64,000 nucleotides of DNA from Takifugu bimaculatus (GCA_004026145.2 CP034976.1:9645469-9709468), one strand, 5' to 3'. Shown: positions 12,801 through 25,900, counted from the first letter of the stretch. Numbers and translations are program-made. The notes: generated by a model not told the origin, from the letters alone.

Positions 12801-15800
12801 TTTGTAATCGCAGCTCAACCGCCGAAGTCAAAGACCTTGGCGGTACCAGGCGCTGGAGTCTGCCTGAATATTTGGGTACTCTTCAGTCCTCACTAAACAT
12901 CTGTATAGATTATGAGGACTCTGCTGAGTGACGATGTTTCGCTGAACTCTCTGACTTCTCTGCCTGTTACAGCTCGCAGGAGATAGAAAATATCACTCAC
13001 CGGAGGTTACATTTTTTCTCAATTGTATATTTTTCGGGGGGAGCATAAATGAAATGAAACATCTCAGTGATCCTATTCCCATCTGGTGCGGAACAGCTCA
13101 TTTTCTTCCAACATATCCGGTAAAAACATCTCTCGTGTTTCTTCAGTTTGTAAACTGCAGCCCAGACTTAGATTCCATATCAGATTTGACGGGAAAACAA
13201 TATAAACCACAAGGGGTAATTTTTATATACAACCGTTTCCCAAAACTTTGGCACGTAAATGTAAAAAGTGGACATGCAGAATTTAAAAAAAACCCACAAA
13301 AATAAATAAATATCCAGCGAAATATAAATGATTGAGCTTTGTAACAATAACTGAGCTTAGACTCTCATCATGTAAACACAACATGGGGAAATCTCCCACC
13401 ACATTTGTAACATGCACTCACCATACTGCGCAGCTTCCAGAGTTCCTTGAATTTTTGTAAACAAGCTGTGGTCACATGACCCTTATGTTATATGTTTGTG
13501 CAGGATTATTGTTAGGATATTATGAGTTGTGAGATGCCGACACCCCCAAGTGTAAAACTACAGGGCACAATGGAAACACCCCCTCAAGCGTGCATCACTG
13601 TTAAAGACCTCAGCATTTCAGGATCAGCCTCAGATGGTTGACAAAACATCAAGAATCGCAATAAGCCCACAATAAAACGTGTGACAACCAGCAACGAGCG
13701 CTGATCGCATTAAATTACGACGCCAGCAGATAAGAGTTGCCGTCGTGGTTGTGGATGTAGGTACGGCTCTGGTTTCAACACCTCTCTGACAGAGTGGAAA
13801 ACAATCTTTCCCCTCTGTTTTTCCCCCCATCTGCCTTGTTTTTATAAGCCGCCCCCCCACTTATAAGGGAAAACTTTCCAGCATATCCATTTTTAGGTTT
13901 TTTATTGCCTTTGGCAGCGGTACATTAGGAGGGTGTGCCAACCTGTGCCAGGGATTTGGAAAAAAAAAATCCCCTCACCCATTAGAGCGGTACTGGGAGC
14001 CAGTTACAGCTGCCGCCACACCTGTCCTGAGACGACTCCCTGTGCTGTGGTGCATGAATAAATCCAAGAAATGTCTGAATTTACAACTCTTTTGTTTCTT
14101 CCAGTTCTTGATTGACCTCTGCTTTCTCTCTTTTTCCCCCTCTGCAAGCTATAAAGAGGAAAACAGGTAACAACTGGTTACAGTCAATCCCCATCCTCTG
14201 TGGATGTGTGTTTCTCCTGTGTGTCTCTGACGACGTGGTGCCGTTTGCACGGCACCCGATCTGGCTTTTCACCAGCGTTCTCTAGCTCAACTTCCAGCCA
14301 CAGCGCAGAGCTATAAATACAGAAAAGCAGCACTATAGCAGCGCCGCAGAGGACTCCTGCTGTAAATATAACTTTCTTCAATGTAACCATATGCGGGCCA
14401 AAGATCAACATTCAGTTTTATGAATAAATGTTCTCCCTGGTGGGGAGTTATCGAGCCAAAGTCAGAAGACTCAAAGTTATATCTGTCCCGCTTTGCTGAC
14501 GTCTCCTCAGCACTTCTGCAAATGCTTGTGTGAGGGAGTCGAGCTGAATCTCATCCTTGCTGACTGTCTGCGTCCTCGCGTGTGTTTGGCTTGCAGGGTG
14601 TCGCCTGCACAGCCATGCTGGTGGCGGTCGTCACCAAGACGCTGGAGTTGAACAAAGGGGAGAAACATGTGCACCTCTTCATGCTGGACATTCAGATCTC
14701 AAAAAGGGTAAGAGCAGCAGGAAAGCTTTAACCAGCCGTTTTAAACCTGCGTGAACTTCCTTCTCACCCTCTGGGACGTGAACGTGGCGATGTAAGACCA
14801 TGTGGTTTGCCCAGTCGTCTCGCAAAGGTTTTGGTTTCGCTTCGGCCTCACTTCTTTGAGTGTGAAGGCCCTATTTTCTCCCCTGTGCCTATTTGGGGTT
14901 TCCACAACTGTCCAAAAGACTCTGAACTGCTCTTGTGTCGTGACCTGTTACTGCCTCTCAACCAGTGAATGCTGGGATACACTCCAGCACTCCCAGCAAC
15001 CCAGATTAGAGCGGATGGATGGATGGATGGATGGATGGATGGATGGATGGATGGATGGATGGATGGATGGATGGATGGGTGGGTGGGTGGGTGGATGGAT
15101 GGATGGATGGATGGGTGGATGGATGGGTAGATGGGTGGGTGGGTGGGTGGATGGATGGATGGATGGATGGATGGATGGATGGATGGATGGATGGATGGAT
15201 GGATGGATGGATGGATGATGGATGGATGGATGGATGGATGGATGGATGGATGGGTAGGTGGGTGGGTGGATGGGATGGATGGATGGATGGATGGATGGAT
15301 GGATGGATGAGATGTGTGTGCATTTTTCATCCATCCATCCATCCATCCATCCATCCATCCATCCATCCATCCATCCATCCATCCATCCATCCATGTTTGT
15401 AGTGTGAATGAGAACTTCGTCCGTGTGTCCTGCAACACGGTGCCCAGATGGAAAAAGCTGATGGATGTCAGGCTGGAAGCGTCACCACTTCCCGTGTCAG
15501 GCATATTTGGTCTTTTACTATTTTTTAAAATTATTATCATTGTATGACCTCGGGATCACCTGTCAGGAAAGAACCTGGTGTCCGATCGGGACGGAAAAGC
15601 AGCAGAGGAAACTGGTTAGGGACTATTTGTAACCTTGGCTGTTGCTCAAGTGTTTTCCCATGTCAGAAGGAAGTGTCTGGTAAATAAACACCTTCGAGCA
15701 GAGTGTGACCAAAAAGCTAAAATAAAGAATGTGGCCACAGCTGCACTTTCATTTCCATTCCTCTCTGAGTGGGGACGACGTGCTGTTTCGGAGGATATAA

Positions 15801-17783
15801 CCTTTTCCTGTCTGTTGGTGCTGCATCCTGTTACTAGGTGCATCTTTCTGCCTGGCTCTCCCCTGTTCTCATGCCGAGTGTTGGTTGCTTTTCCCAAAGC
15901 TATCTGGTCAAGCCCAGATTTACAGGAAAAAAAGGGAAGACATCTGCATGCACACACGGACAGTCTCTATTAATAAACCCTGAAAACCGGGCCAGAGTGA
16001 CATCATCACCGGGCAGCTTCAGTGGTTTGTGCAGGAAGACAAACAGATATGAATAGAATCAAAAAGAAAAGTGCCAAGGGGCGATTACTGGGGGACCCTT
16101 GAAAGGTTTAAATGTCTTCACAACATCCTGTCCTTCAGATCTTACCATGACCCCATCTGTGGACGCATGTGTTTTGCTGTCATGTCTCAGTCCGGTTGTT
16201 GTTTTCCTGCCTTCACCAGATCCGTCACGCTGCTGCTAACGTCCTGAGGGAGTGCTGGCTTCTTCACCGCACAAACCTGAAAAGGGGCAACCGCGGCGAG
16301 CACCGAAGACACCAGAGATGCCTTCTGGAAGCCATCAGAGTGTGAGTTATTGCGTCGCTGCATAAACGCTTGGGGCACCTCGCCTGCGTGGAATTACGTC
16401 TGAATTAAAGGTGTAAGCGGGTGGCGACTCATGGGTGCAGTGTTTCATGTGTGTAGTTAATGGATTGTTAAGTGTGTGTCAACATGCTTTGGCTGCAGAG
16501 TCACGGGTTTTAAAGGCCGGCTCATTTTTTCAATGGGATTTTTCTTGTTTTTGGGGCGATCGTTGCACGCATGGATGCACCGTCATCTGCGCATGTGTCG
16601 GGACTTCTTGGTTCTGTGCATAAAATGGAACACATAAAGTACCTCATTAGCTTAAAGGCGGGATTATATGTGGTGCTTGGTGGCCTGTCTGGAAAGTGTG
16701 GAAATTGGGAGGCAACCACACACCTTGGAATTAAGACCAACACACAGTCCATCTTCAGAAAATGGCTGTTGGATTGCGATATTGGTTTCCGTGTGTGTGT
16801 GTGCGTGTGTGTGTGGTTTCGTGAAACTAAATTTAGGTCTTTTCCACCATTATACGTCAGGAAAAAAGCCTTTTAGTCATGTTTTATAGGCACTTAATTA
16901 ACACAGCATGACTGCTGGATGTTGAGTACTGGAATACTAATTTGTAAGCATATATTCCTCCAAGAAAAGGGGGGTTTCTACAGTGCGCTCGTCAGTTTCA
17001 GAGCTACTTTCAAGTGACTGGGAGTTGCCAAACCTCTCATTGCAGGTTTCGGCATTTACGCCTCAAACAAAGAAAGCTGAGAGACTACGTCAGCGAGATG
17101 GTGGACCTCCCTAAGGTAAATGGCAACTCTGGCTGGAATATTTTGTGCATGTTCCACTGCAGAGCGATAGAGATCCCCCTGAAGACACTCATTTCACACG
17201 CACAGGCTTTTTACAGGCTGTTTATCGCTAGGTGTTCAGACACATTAAATGCTTGTTTAAAAATTTCCATAAAATGCCCCAGGATTCATTTATGTGCGGG
17301 GTTCTTGGGTTCAGAGAGGTTTTCCATGTGGGATGAATTTGGGATGTGAAGGTGAGCAGCGCTCAAGTGTTATTTGTGCTGTTTTAAACCACATTATTCA
17401 CACAGGAGGACTAAAAATCACCAAATCAGGTGCTGGCAGCATCTTTTTCCCCCCTAAAATTTGAATCTTGACTTTAAAGGAAAGCACAGATGCAAAAATA
17501 ACATAACGTCTGTGAGAGTTGAGGAACCCCCGAGGGGTTAACGGCCGTGGCCGGCTGCCTCTGGGGTTTTTGATATACAGTTTGCCCTGGACGGTGTCGC
17601 TGCTTTCAACAGATGCAGATGATCATGTGCGACCTCAGCGCCAACTGGAACAACTCCTATCGGGAGCTGGAGCAGCGGATCCTCTCCATGGAGCAGAAAC
17701 TGGATGAGCTGAGCCGCTGTTTCCATCAGACGTCCGAGCTGCTCTCGCAGGTCCTGCTCCGCCGCAACCCGGAGATCAGGTGA
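5931..17783 (+). CDS. kcnn4: Intermediate-conductance Ca2+-activated K+ channel KCa3.1 (SK4/IK1)
   Basis: Eight coding exons join in frame to about 470 residues: 5931-6209, 9674-9760, 10692-11128, 12259-12394, 14597-14707, 16220-16341, 17046-17115, 17613-17783. The product is a plasma-membrane tetramer with bound calmodulin that opens on rising Ca2+. Visible features: S1 in exon 1 ending in the KCNN4-like HAE; S2 in exon 2; S3, S4 and S5 in exon 3; the pore helix and filter TVGYGD (GYGD at about 292-295) in exon 4; S6 in exons 4-5 ([12 protein letters not shown]); and the calmodulin-binding region ([12 protein letters not shown], then [12 protein letters not shown]) with a C-terminal coiled coil in exons 5-8. 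The fish protein has a longer N-terminus (about 55 residues before S1) than remembered human KCNN4. HAE after S1 and the LNKGEKHVH region favour KCNN4 over KCNN1-3. Confidence 0.93.
6767..6817. repeat. (CA)n microsatellite in kcnn4 intron 1
   Basis: An almost pure CA dinucleotide run of about 50 bases. It creates cysteine/valine-rich open frames on the other strand that are not genes. Confidence 0.97.
14955..15011 (+). mobile_element. 3' tail of a fish non-LTR retroelement or SINE-like repeat
   Basis: The stretch around GCTGGGATACACTCCAGCA ending in AGAGCGGATGG resembles, from memory, the 3' end of abundant fish retroelement copies that read GCTGGGATAGGCTCCAGC and run into a GGAT tail. It lies directly next to the GGAT array, so it probably seeded it. 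A related fragment occurs near 49,376-49,460. The family is not assigned. Confidence 0.5.
15012..15309 (+). repeat. (GGAT)n tetranucleotide array with GGGT variants
   Basis: About 300 bases of GGAT/TGGA repeats, interrupted by blocks of GGGT and single-base slips, in kcnn4 intron 5. All frames through it read as WMDG or HPSI repeats and are not genes. Confidence 0.98.
15328..15394 (+). repeat. (ATCC)n array, inverted relative to the upstream GGAT array
   Basis: About 65 bases of pure ATCC repeats start roughly 18 bases after the GGAT array ends. The two are reverse complements, so this is a long inverted repeat with a very short spacer. Confidence 0.97.
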
Positions 17784-19580
17784 AGGAGGCGCGTGGACGT
17801 GCCGCAGATGTGAACAAACACAACCGGCCTGCTGAAGATGCCTATATTTTTGTTTTGTTTTGTTTTTGGGGGGGTTGCAGGTGACATGGTTTCAGATTTC
17901 AGACGCAGTGAGATAATTATCTCCAGCGTTTCCATCAGAATCCACCAACGCCAGGCTTAAAACCCTCTGCAGCCAGAGCTGCCTCAAACATACTGAACCA
18001 CTTGGAGGACTGGCATACCTAGTAAAGATCTCATCTTCTGGATTTGTGCTGAGCGCGCTGCACTATGACTCATAGCTGTAATATTATCAGACTTTATTTC
18101 ACTGTGGGAGAACCAGTGTTCTGAAAAATCTCTCTTTTGGAGCACTTCTGTCTGCTTCAGTGCCTAAAGAAGCGAATTATGCTTGGAACGGGATGGAGAG
18201 ACTTAGAATCCGGTTTGTTCAGTACAGGATCATGTTTAATAGTTCTTACTCGGGTTTTTTTTTTGTTGTTTTCATTGGAGTCTGTCTCACTCTTGTTCCT
18301 GTGGAAGATGTATCATTTTACATTTAAACTTTTGTAAATTCTTGAAAGGTGTTGGTATTAGCCTTCCAGTTTCATTGAACCTTCTGAGGTCAGATACTTT
18401 AAAGGGACATTTCACCCAAAATGAGTTAAAATCAAGTGCATTCTACGCCTGCAACTGGTCTTCCAACATTATACCACTTCCGTCTTTGCAAGCGAATGTA
18501 AATATTCTCTTCTGTATGAAGATCTTGTATGTGTCTGCTTGTGAACCCAGGAGATTACTTCGAATCTTCATGTCACCAGGAGTTTTTCTCGTGCTTTACT
18601 TTGCAGATTTACACTGACAGGGAAAAGCATAGATGTCTGGATGCAGATGCTGACCGTCTCTACTAACGGAAGGAGACAGTAGAAGTGTTTTTAAATGTAT
18701 TCCAGTTCCAAAATAGTCGAAAATGTCATCTCTAATAGATTGAGAGTGTACTATGTTAGAAAATGTAGAGCTGGATTCTGGGGTGAACTGTTCTTTTGAG
18801 GATGATCATTGTTATTGTCTCTATCAGGTTCATAGATCAGATTAACCGTTCATTATTGTGCTGCTTTCCTCTAAACCACCATGAGAAATTGTCCAGACCA
18901 CAAAACACTAAACTTCAAGTGTAGATGGAACATTTATTTAAAAGCTGAAGGAGTTGTTATCCCACTCTTTCAAATGTACATCTAGATGTCAGATTTGCAG
19001 TTTTAGGTTTACATGTGTTGCAAAAACAGGAACTCTTTATCGCCTGTTACAAACTTATTCTTCCAAAAACGCACCAGCCCCACCTACTGGACATAAATAC
19101 ACAGAACAACTCGAACATTAAAATGATACATGAACACTATAAAAGGTCATATTCAAACGAATGTCCCAATCCTGGAACCGCGGGGCAGCAAAAGCAAGTT
19201 GAAATAACAGAAATCTAAACCTCACTGTTAGAATGCACTTTGTGAGACACGCGGGGGGGAGGGGGGGGTGCAGAACTGGACCAACCTCAGAGGGATAAAC
19301 TGGAGTTTTGACACGTTTCATCCAGTACTGAAAGAAAATGTCTTTTCCTACCCCTATTTCCTATCATTTGCACATTGTGAAACCACATTATACCTTCCAG
19401 AAGATGCTTATAATAATAAAGTTTAAAAGCGAAACATACAAGGAATTCTTTGATACCACCACTGAGCAATAAAAGATACTGATGCGACTGTTTTGGTTTC
19501 ACACTTCCGCTGACTGCGAGAGACACAAATTACAGCTAAAAACCCACGTGTTGGGACGCAGGCCTTCGAAGGGTGTTTAA
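17784..19580. other. Convergent 3' ends of kcnn4 (+) and the zinc-finger gene (-)
   Basis: No coding exon is supported. kcnn4 (stop 17,783) and the zinc-finger gene (stop 19,581) face each other across about 1.8 kb, which presumably holds both 3' UTRs. On the minus strand AATAAA occurs at 18,938-18,933, about 640 bases after the zinc-finger stop, and is a candidate poly(A) signal. Confidence 0.5.
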
Positions 19581-20963
19581 TCATTTTGGTTTTGTCCTGT
19601 TCTGAAGCTGGTGCCAAATATACGCCGAGGGCCTAAAAAAGTGCCGCCCGCAGTCACAGGTAAAGGGCACTTTACACTTTTTTTGAACTTTCTGTTTCTG
19701 TCCAGGAGGAGAATTTTTCCCAACTTTGCCCTCAATGTGCCTGGCTAACTGTTTCGCTCCGATGAACGTCTCCCCGCAGCTGACGCAGATGTAGCTTAAG
19801 GTCTCGGCGTGCTGGACGCAGTGCCGCAGTAGGTGCAGACGGTGCTTAAATGCCCGGCCGCACTGGCAATGGTGAGAGCGCTGGCCCCTGTGTCGGTACC
19901 GATGGCTGATGGTGAGGAAGGGCTGCCGGAAGATGGCGCCGCACTGTCTACATGGGTGGGGGGCCTTGAGGCGCCAGCCCGTGTTCAGCCGTTTCATTAA
20001 GGCCACCTTGTGGCTGCCGTTCTCAAACAGGGCCATAATGGTGGGTGCTGGTGGGGAAACGACTTTTGAGGCTTCAGACAATGGAGAGCTGGATGGCTGA
20101 TCTTCTGGTTTCTCGGGGGTGCCGTCTTTTTCTGAAGTGGCCGATGCAGTAGCAGTTATCAAGCATACTGGAAACGGAGGTCCGCCCACTTCAGATGAGG
20201 TGGTCGAGAGAGAGGAGCTGGTTTCGCTGCCATGGAGCTTCCCATTAATGACCTGACTGGCTGTGGTTGGAGGACCGATGGCCGACGGAGCTGCAGAACC
20301 GTTGACACCGTCTGGAACGACTGACTTGGGTTTGGTGATGATGCATACCTTTCTTCTGACCACTGACGTGTGAACTTTATTGAAATGATTTAACAAAGTT
20401 TCCTGAGAGGTGAAAAAGGACTTGCATATGTTGCATGCTTTTGGCATCGACTCTGAACAAAACAGGACCAAACAGGATTTAATCCCTTTAGGACACTGGT
20501 GGTCATTGTACAGTTTCTCCTTAGAGAATACTTGGCCACAGACCTCGCATGTATATAAAGGCATGTAGTGCTCATTGAGAGACTTCTCAGTCTGGAAAAA
20601 CTCTTTACACCGTAGACACTGATGATTTACTTTCACATTACAGTGCAGCAGATGGAGTTTCAAAGACCTAAAAGGCCCTCTGCCACAGAAAGTGCACATC
20701 AAATCATTGGATGTGGGGTCATCACCCATTGAACTTGACTTTAATTTTCCATGTTTAGGGGTCCTTTCACCATAGTCAGAGTCAGAGCTGCTTGTATCAT
20801 CATCCATGTCACTGTCATTATCTTCATCTCTACCCAGTATATACTCCATACAGTTACCAGAGGCCTGACTTCTTTGTTGATGCCTTGACTTTGAGAGCCG
20901 GGATAATTGTTTCCGCTGTTTGATGCCAGGGATCATCGTTGAACCTATGTATTTGGAACCCAT
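19581..20963 (-). CDS. C2H2 zinc-finger protein, single coding exon
   Basis: An uninterrupted 460-residue reading frame, probably a nuclear DNA- or RNA-binding factor. Order: a basic N-terminus; an acidic Ser/Asp segment at about 46-66 (DNDSDMDDDTSSSDSDYGE); a first cluster of degenerate and classical C2H2 fingers (CTFCGRGPF, CLRCKEFFQ, CEVCGQVFS, CNICKSFFT); a low-complexity Ser/Thr/Pro linker; then a second cluster (CRQCGAIFRQ, CQCGRAFKH, CVSCGETFIG, CDCGRHFFR). Some fingers are atypical, with CxC spacing instead of CxxC. No KRAB, BTB or SCAN domain is visible. The first ATG of the frame was used; a second in-frame ATG lies ten codons in. Small zinc-finger genes also occur near KCNN4/SMG9 on human chromosome 19, but I cannot assign orthology. 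Confidence 0.85.
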   Translation of the reverse strand: MGSKYIGSTMIPGIKQRKQLSRLSKSRHQQRSQASGNCMEYILGRDEDNDSDMDDDTSSSDSDYGERTPKHGKLKSSSMGDDPTSNDLMCTFCGRGPFRSLKLHLLHCNVKVNHQCLRCKEFFQTEKSLNEHYMPLYTCEVCGQVFSKEKLYNDHQCPKGIKSCLVLFCSESMPKACNICKSFFTSQETLLNHFNKVHTSVVRRKVCIITKPKSVVPDGVNGSAAPSAIGPPTTASQVINGKLHGSETSSSLSTTSSEVGGPPFPVCLITATASATSEKDGTPEKPEDQPSSSPLSEASKVVSPPAPTIMALFENGSHKVALMKRLNTGWRLKAPHPCRQCGAIFRQPFLTISHRYRHRGQRSHHCQCGRAFKHRLHLLRHCVQHAETLSYICVSCGETFIGAKQLARHIEGKVGKNSPPGQKQKVQKKCKVPFTCDCGRHFFRPSAYIWHQLQNRTKPK

Positions 20964-22969
20964 GCACCTCGTCTATGCGTGCTTGTTCGGCTCTCCGACG
21001 TTGGGAGTTGGCATGTACGAAAGGTGGCGCGGTTTTGGTCGCCTTTATAGCGCGTCATAACATCCGTTATGTTGCTGGAATTTTGCCACAATCCAAACGT
21101 TTCCTTTTTCCCAATGCACACCGCTCTTCATTGCTTCTTGAGTCCTCAAACATATAAGCCAGTCAAGACAAATGTTGGGTGGCCTGCAATTTAAAAGAGA
21201 TTGGCTTGAAAAACCTTGAGATATTTGATTCATATAGTGTACTACTGAAAAATGACATGGCATATACTAGAATACATCAAGTATCACCATATGTTACTAA
21301 TAATAAACTATATGATGCAATAGCAATTCTCTCTCTCTCACTACATATATATATAGTGAGATAGATATGTTATATTTTCAAAAGGTATTCATTCAAACTA
21401 ATTTTTTCTTTATTATCTCATATTTAGAAGTGAAAAGACCACTTATTCATCAACACATTGGTCCACTGATAAATCATATAAGCAGCAATACTTTTTATTC
21501 AATAGCTCTAGTTGAAATGGTACGGGGGGGATGTAGGGTTATGATTATGCATAATATTCCGTTTATAACCTTTCATTCGAAAAAAATAACCAACAAGCTT
21601 TAGCTAAGCACATCACGCTAAGCTAGCAACCTTAACAAACGGCTAGCTTGCATGTCTGTACATTTGGTATATTTGGTATCTTAATCTAAATTCGTCTACC
21701 AAATATTAACAACTATACAACATTTAATTAATGGATCGCAAACTTTAATACGTTTTTTTTCCACAAGCAATTACGTCCTGTCGTCTTCTTTTGCTATTAA
21801 TAAAATTGGTTAACGCAACGGCGTAACCCAAGTTTAGATATTTTTACATGCATGATTAAGGATTACTTACCTCTACAGACAAGCCCAAGCACCAAAATAC
21901 TGACATCACTCTCTGTAGTGTAGATTAACAATAAACAATCCGACCGATCATAACTAGAGTATTGGAGTCGGTTATCGCTATTGTGTGGCTCTTCAAAAAA
22001 AGCTAGCGGTAGATAAACAAACTTCAGGTTCTGGGAATCGACGAATGTTTTCCGTCATATACCAACTCATACACAATTAATAGAGAGTTGCGTACATGCA
22101 CATGCTCACAAAGACAATATACCGTGGTCAGAGTACGCTACATTTAAAAAAATCAATCACACTTTGGATTTGAAGACACCATCATTGCTTGGTAACAGCA
22201 ACCACTTCCGTTCTAAAACGGAAGTAAACCCTGAAACGCAAGATAGCGCAGCTGCAGAAATAATTTTAAAAAAAACCAATAAAAATCCTGTATGCCTTTA
22301 ATATTACATTTACATATGAAGCAATGTCCACTTTTAGAAAAAAATGCATTGCACTAATTTCTGTCAATCTTGGCAAGAGCTGAATAAATACATTGATTTT
22401 ACATTCATACGTATCTTATAGTGTATAATTTACTGTCGAATATAGCACATAAAAAAACTAATAAACAAATAGATCATAATGATAGTACAGTTTATTATAC
22501 TCAAATCTGTAGTTTAGATGGTAACAGTCACAGATAGTAGCGGAACTCTAAGACTCTTCTTGTTTCTACTACCTCATTTACAGACGAACGGAATGCGTTG
22601 GGGATAATCACGAGGGCAATTTTGCTGGGTGGAGCCTCTTTCAATACTGTGATTCCAGATAGACACACATGTCACACAAATACGCAGTGTTATGAACCAA
22701 GCCCACTAGCAGGAAGGCTACGCTTTGAACGTTGCACATACTGCATACAGATGAGTGGTAACTCTATCGAAGTCATCTCTTTACAACTCTAAATGTAAAC
22801 AGAAATAATATTCGCGGAAACAATTAAATTAATAAATAGAGCGAATTACAAGTTCCAAAATTACATGAAGAAACCCTTGTTTACCTTCTGCGGCCACTGA
22901 TTGGACTGGGCTCGCATTTTTAGCTAGCTATTTATTGATATAAGTTGTGTTAGGTAGGTTAGTTTAAAA
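20964..22969. other. Intergenic region between divergent zinc-finger and smg9 genes
   Basis: About 2 kb, AT-rich, separating the start of the minus-strand zinc-finger gene from the plus-strand smg9 start. It presumably contains both promoters, but no TATA or CpG-rich core is obvious. No exon, RNA gene or classified mobile element was recognised. Confidence 0.4.
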
Positions 22970-25900
22970 ATGTCCGAATCCGGTCACAGTCAGCCCGGCA
23001 TGTACGGGCAGGGACGAAGGAGGAGACGGCGGCGGGGAGAAAGAGATGTTGGAGCTCCTGGACAAAATTTGTCTGGACCTAGTAGAGATCGAGAATTCCA
23101 ACCAAGAGAGCGAAGGGTAATTTTACACCGACTCATAACTATAGTCTTTATGTGTATTACCTATAGTTCTTCAAAACAACAAACATTTTGTTCAGGATGG
23201 AAGTGAAGATCCACCAGGTCCGCTCATTCAGAAGACCCCTATCATTCTTGCAAAACCCCCCGGAGAAAGGGTTTGATTTTTTCTTTCCAATATACTTTTA
23301 ATAACTTCAACAGTAATTGTATCAGATGTTATCAGCTAGTGTTTACTAATGGAGCCTAAATAACATGAAGTAGAACAACATTATTAAGTTTGACTACACA
23401 GCCTTTGGAAGCCAAAAGATCTCCAAAACTCGGGGTTTTAAGAAAGTGTGTTAATAATTTATGTGCACATATTGGATTGTTTTTAAGGCTAAGCCATCAC
23501 AGAGTGGCCATGGTAGTGCAACATCAGTACCAGAGAAGCCCATCATGCTCATGAAGGCTAGGGATGATGGACCAAAGCCAGGAACGCCTCCAGAGACAGC
23601 AGCACAGTCTTCTGCTCCAGGACCCTCCAAGTTAGAGAAGGAAGGGCAGCGACCCACACAGCCTGTATACCAGATCCAGAACAGGGGAATGGGTGCCTCT
23701 GCATCGAGCAGTGTTGTAGACCGTGAGTCCCTTAAGACTTTCAATCTTAAGGCAAAAATATGTCAACAACAGGAGGAAAAAGTATAACAATAATAATATC
23801 TGACTTTCAGCCATGGTGGGCCAGTCTAAACTTCTCCCACCAGAGAAGATGAAGCATAGCATTAAGTTAGTGGATGATCAGATGAACTGGTGTGACAGTG
23901 CCATGGAGGTGAGTCAGAAGTTCCGAGAGTCAGTGTATTTGATGTTTTCAATGTATGGATATCAAGGGCATTCAGGTGTTGTAATGTGTTGCAGTATCTT
24001 AGGGATCAGACAGATATGTTGGTGGTGGGAGTCATTGGCCTCCAGGGTGCTGGAAAATCTACAGTTATGTCACTGTTATCTGCCAACACTCCTGAAGAAG
24101 ATCAGAGGTAAGTTTGTCCGTGAAGTGTTGAAGGAGATTTCATCACTGGATACACATGTTCTCATTTCGCTTTCACTTCCAGATAAATCTCTCTATGTTT
24201 CAATGTCTTGGATGATTTTTATTTTTTTATTCTTGTTATGTTGGTGTCGGGCTGCATTGTTGATAACTAAATCTGTGCATACTGGAGAATCTTGTCCAGA
24301 AACCAAAAGAAGCCCAGACTTACCATTAGATGGCTAGCAAAGAGAAATAGCATGGTTTTGGTGAACCTGCACGTGACAAGTGGTAGCATTTATATTGACC
24401 ACATGGGGGCAATATAACAAAACCAACCACTTGTGTGGCGTCTGTCTGTCTTCACTAGTTCATATAAATATTCACTTCCTATTTCAGTGTGTGCACTATA
24501 GTTGCTTCACATTTAAATGAATAAGCAGTACATTATTACAATGCCATCAAATACCATGCATTATTGTTTGCTCAGGGCTTATGTGTTCAGAGCCCAGACT
24601 CAAGAAATCAAGGAAAGAGGAGGAAACCAGAGCACAGGTATAGATTTCTTCATCACCCAGGAGAGAGTCATCTTCTTGGATACTCAGGCAAGCGAAACAC
24701 ATTGCAATTACTACAGACATTCTCAAAAAAAGACTAATTAACACCTTTTATTTCCTTCAGCCTATACTCAGCCCATCTATTCTTGACCACCTCATCAATA
24801 ATGATCGGAAATTGCCCCCAGAGTACAACCTGCCACATACTTATGTTGAAATGCAGGTGAGTGTTTGACAGCCCTTGGGATACCTGCATTGACTCTAAGG
24901 ATCCTGCCTGCTCTTATTCAGAATGTATCCTCCTCTGTATGCATTGGCAGTACAGAGGGGGAGCCACGTGTCTCAGATTTGTTTCTAATAACCAGTTTTC
25001 AACAGTCTCTTCAGATTGCTGCTTTCCTGTTTACCGTTTGTCATGTGGTTATTGTGGTTCAAGACTGGTTCACTGACTTAAACCTTTACAGGTGGGTACC
25101 TTCCAATTCATGTTTAATCAGTAGTTGGTTGTTGCTGGTGTTTGCTAAATAAAGCCAGTTGTGGTAGCTTTCCCTGGGGGCTGATTGTGGGAACTGAAAA
25201 ATCCCAAAGGAATGTTGAGCATTTCATTTTATTTGCTGAAAGGATATTGTCCTCCTTTTCATAAGCTGTATAACATAATTTATCCAGTTGGACATAGTCA
25301 AGGCCAGACATGCTGTCACATGCCATAGCTCCAGGTGCAACGGTATTGCCTCCCTTGTTTCATTTCTGCTGAACTTGGTGGCTAAGTGAAACTTACAATT
25401 GTTACCGTTAATTTTGAGTGGCCTCAAATCTATCACGGACTTGTCCCAACAGGTTTCTTCAAACGGCCGAAATGTGCAAGCCTTCCACTCCATCTGCAAG
25501 CCACGACAGCACTGGCTCTTCTGGCAGTGATGACGGAGCAGAATATTATCCCCATATAGGTGGATTTTTACTGCCAAAATGTTGCTCATAATTCTCACAT
25601 ATCATCAAAATTAATCCGTCTGTCCTCTCTCCAGTGTTCATCCAGAATAAGGCCGGACTGGATGATTTCTGCCCCAGGAATCTGAAGAACATGCATATGG
25701 TGGTGGACAAATTAATGGCCCACTCTCACCTCAAATACAAAGGTTTGAATCTAGAAAACTATTCTTCATACATTAATAAACACTCCTGATCCAAATTTTA
25801 AGACCAGTTGAAAAAAAAAATGCTAAAATTTGGTTCAGGAGTGTATTCAATTTTCCTTAATGGCGAATTGTCTGAAACCGGGTTGATGTCTGGTTGTTTT

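Noticed and set aside
14848..15540. Long open frames on both strands (up to 230 residues) reading WMDG or HPSI repeats
   Set aside because: They are translations of the GGAT/ATCC tetranucleotide arrays in a kcnn4 intron; no splice context or non-repeat domain.
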